Under the pieces are notes generated by a model, which saw only the letters and a program-made list of their open reading frames with translations, searched no databases and was not told where the DNA came from. From Candidatus Blastococcus massiliensis AP3 (lineage in GTDB: Bacteria; Actinomycetota; Actinomycetes; Mycobacteriales; Geodermatophilaceae), in NCBI RefSeq assembly GCF_000582785.1, contig NZ_HG931173.1, positions 929,387 to 993,386 on the forward strand: 64,000 bases of DNA, given 5' to 3'. The position numbers and the translations under genes were made by a program. Position 1 is the stretch's first letter. Each line of letters opens with the position of its first letter. Shown here in pieces: positions 63,787 to 64,000 of this stretch.

Positions 63787-63924
63787 ATGGGTGACAAATC
63801 GCCGCGACAGTCGATGACCAAGAAGGCCAGCGGGAAGTCCATCAAGGAGAAGCGTCAGGACAAGCGGAACGCCGCCGACACGTCCTCTCAGATGGACAAC
63901 CTGACCCACGGCAAGAAGCACTGA
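63787..63924 (+). CDS. Small Lys-rich protein, 45 residues
   Basis: MGDKSPRQSMTKKASGKSI begins a 45-residue basic protein that continues KEKRQDKRNAADTSSQ and ends LTHGKKH. GGAG eight bases ahead of the ATG is a good ribosome site, and a perfect hairpin follows. Small Lys/Arg-rich proteins with this start are common in actinobacteria, with no assigned role; nucleic-acid or ribosome binding is a guess. Confidence 0.75.
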   Translation: MGDKSPRQSMTKKASGKSIKEKRQDKRNAADTSSQMDNLTHGKKH

Positions 63925-63935
63925 GCCGGTGAGCC

Positions 63936-63961
63936 GGGCGGCGCACTCGAGTGCGCCGCCC
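63936..63961 (+). terminator. Terminator after the 45-residue protein
   Basis: GGGCGGCGCACTC (63936-63948) and GAGTGCGCCGCCC (63949-63961) form a perfect 13-bp inverted repeat. An outer GAGC/GCTC pair (63931-63934 with 63962-63965) extends the stem past a one-base bulge. It lies 12 nt after the stop. Confidence 0.8.
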
Positions 63962-64000
63962 GCTCACACAGTGGACAGGCCCCTCGGTCTCAGCGCAGGA

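Overview
The window is chromosomal DNA of a very GC-rich actinobacterium. Third codon positions are almost all G or C, GTG starts are frequent, and there is a tmRNA with an actinobacterial-type tag (ADSNQRDFALAA), a prfB-ftsE-ftsX-smpB block, an actinobacterial Tad pilus operon, a HelR-type RNA polymerase recycling ATPase, and SCO6745-, DUF5994- and DUF6343-like proteins. The gene mix suggests Geodermatophilaceae or a relative (Blastococcus, Geodermatophilus, Modestobacter); this is an inference, not proven here. No phage, insertion sequence, CRISPR array or tRNA gene was seen.

Region 1 (1-5.1 kb): the start of a secreted protein on the minus strand, then a tight four-gene plus-strand operon: polyol dehydrogenase, HAD phosphatase, CDP-glycerol glycerophosphotransferase-like enzyme and nucleotidyltransferase. 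Together they look like a route to a CDP-polyol and a polyol-phosphate wall polymer. A strong bidirectional hairpin ends the operon. Region 2 (5.1-9.7 kb): a copper operon (zf-HC2 membrane protein, CopC-CopD fusion, YcnI, SCO) divergent from an ECF sigma factor. Region 3 (9.7-12.5 kb): a DHA2 exporter behind a 16-codon leader frame, and a TauE/SafE permease behind a cysteine-containing leader peptide of the actinobacterial SRxHVDLxR type.

Region 4 (12.5-24.6 kb): NAD-dependent epimerase, DUF5994 protein, TypA, YceI with a divergent MarR regulator and paired operators, TetR, patatin-like lipase, acyl-CoA ligase, potassium channel, membrane-bound class III cyclase and an amidase remnant. Region 5 (24.6-39.3 kb): UvrA-like ATPase plus GT1 glycosyltransferase, alpha/beta hydrolase, F420-reductase-like oxidoreductase, an NSS amino-acid transporter with its 44-residue small subunit, serine hydrolase lipoprotein, the proline catabolism pair (PruA and proline dehydrogenase), a secreted M14 carboxypeptidase and ssrA. 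Region 6 (39.3-47.9 kb): phosphatase plus SLC13 transporter, SCO6745 protein, double GNAT, a three-gene overlapping oxidoreductase-amidohydrolase-VOC operon, smpB, ftsX and ftsE.

Region 7 (48-59.4 kb): prfB, a PAS-GGDEF-EAL protein, CutA, secreted and lipoproteins of unknown function, HelR, a YihY membrane protein, and a DUF6572/immunity-like protein facing a small membrane protein across an eight-unit CGCCA microsatellite. Region 8 (59.4-64 kb): a compact tadA-tadB-tadC-flp-tadE-tadE operon on the minus strand and a 45-residue lysine-rich protein.

Features that cut across the window: two copies of a long palindromic intergenic element whose stems differ by compensating base pairs (14.2 and 46.2 kb); at least six GTG genes with a TANNNT hexamer 6-8 nt upstream and no Shine-Dalgarno, which suggests leaderless transcripts; and many perfect hairpins of 10-17 bp that probably act as terminators.
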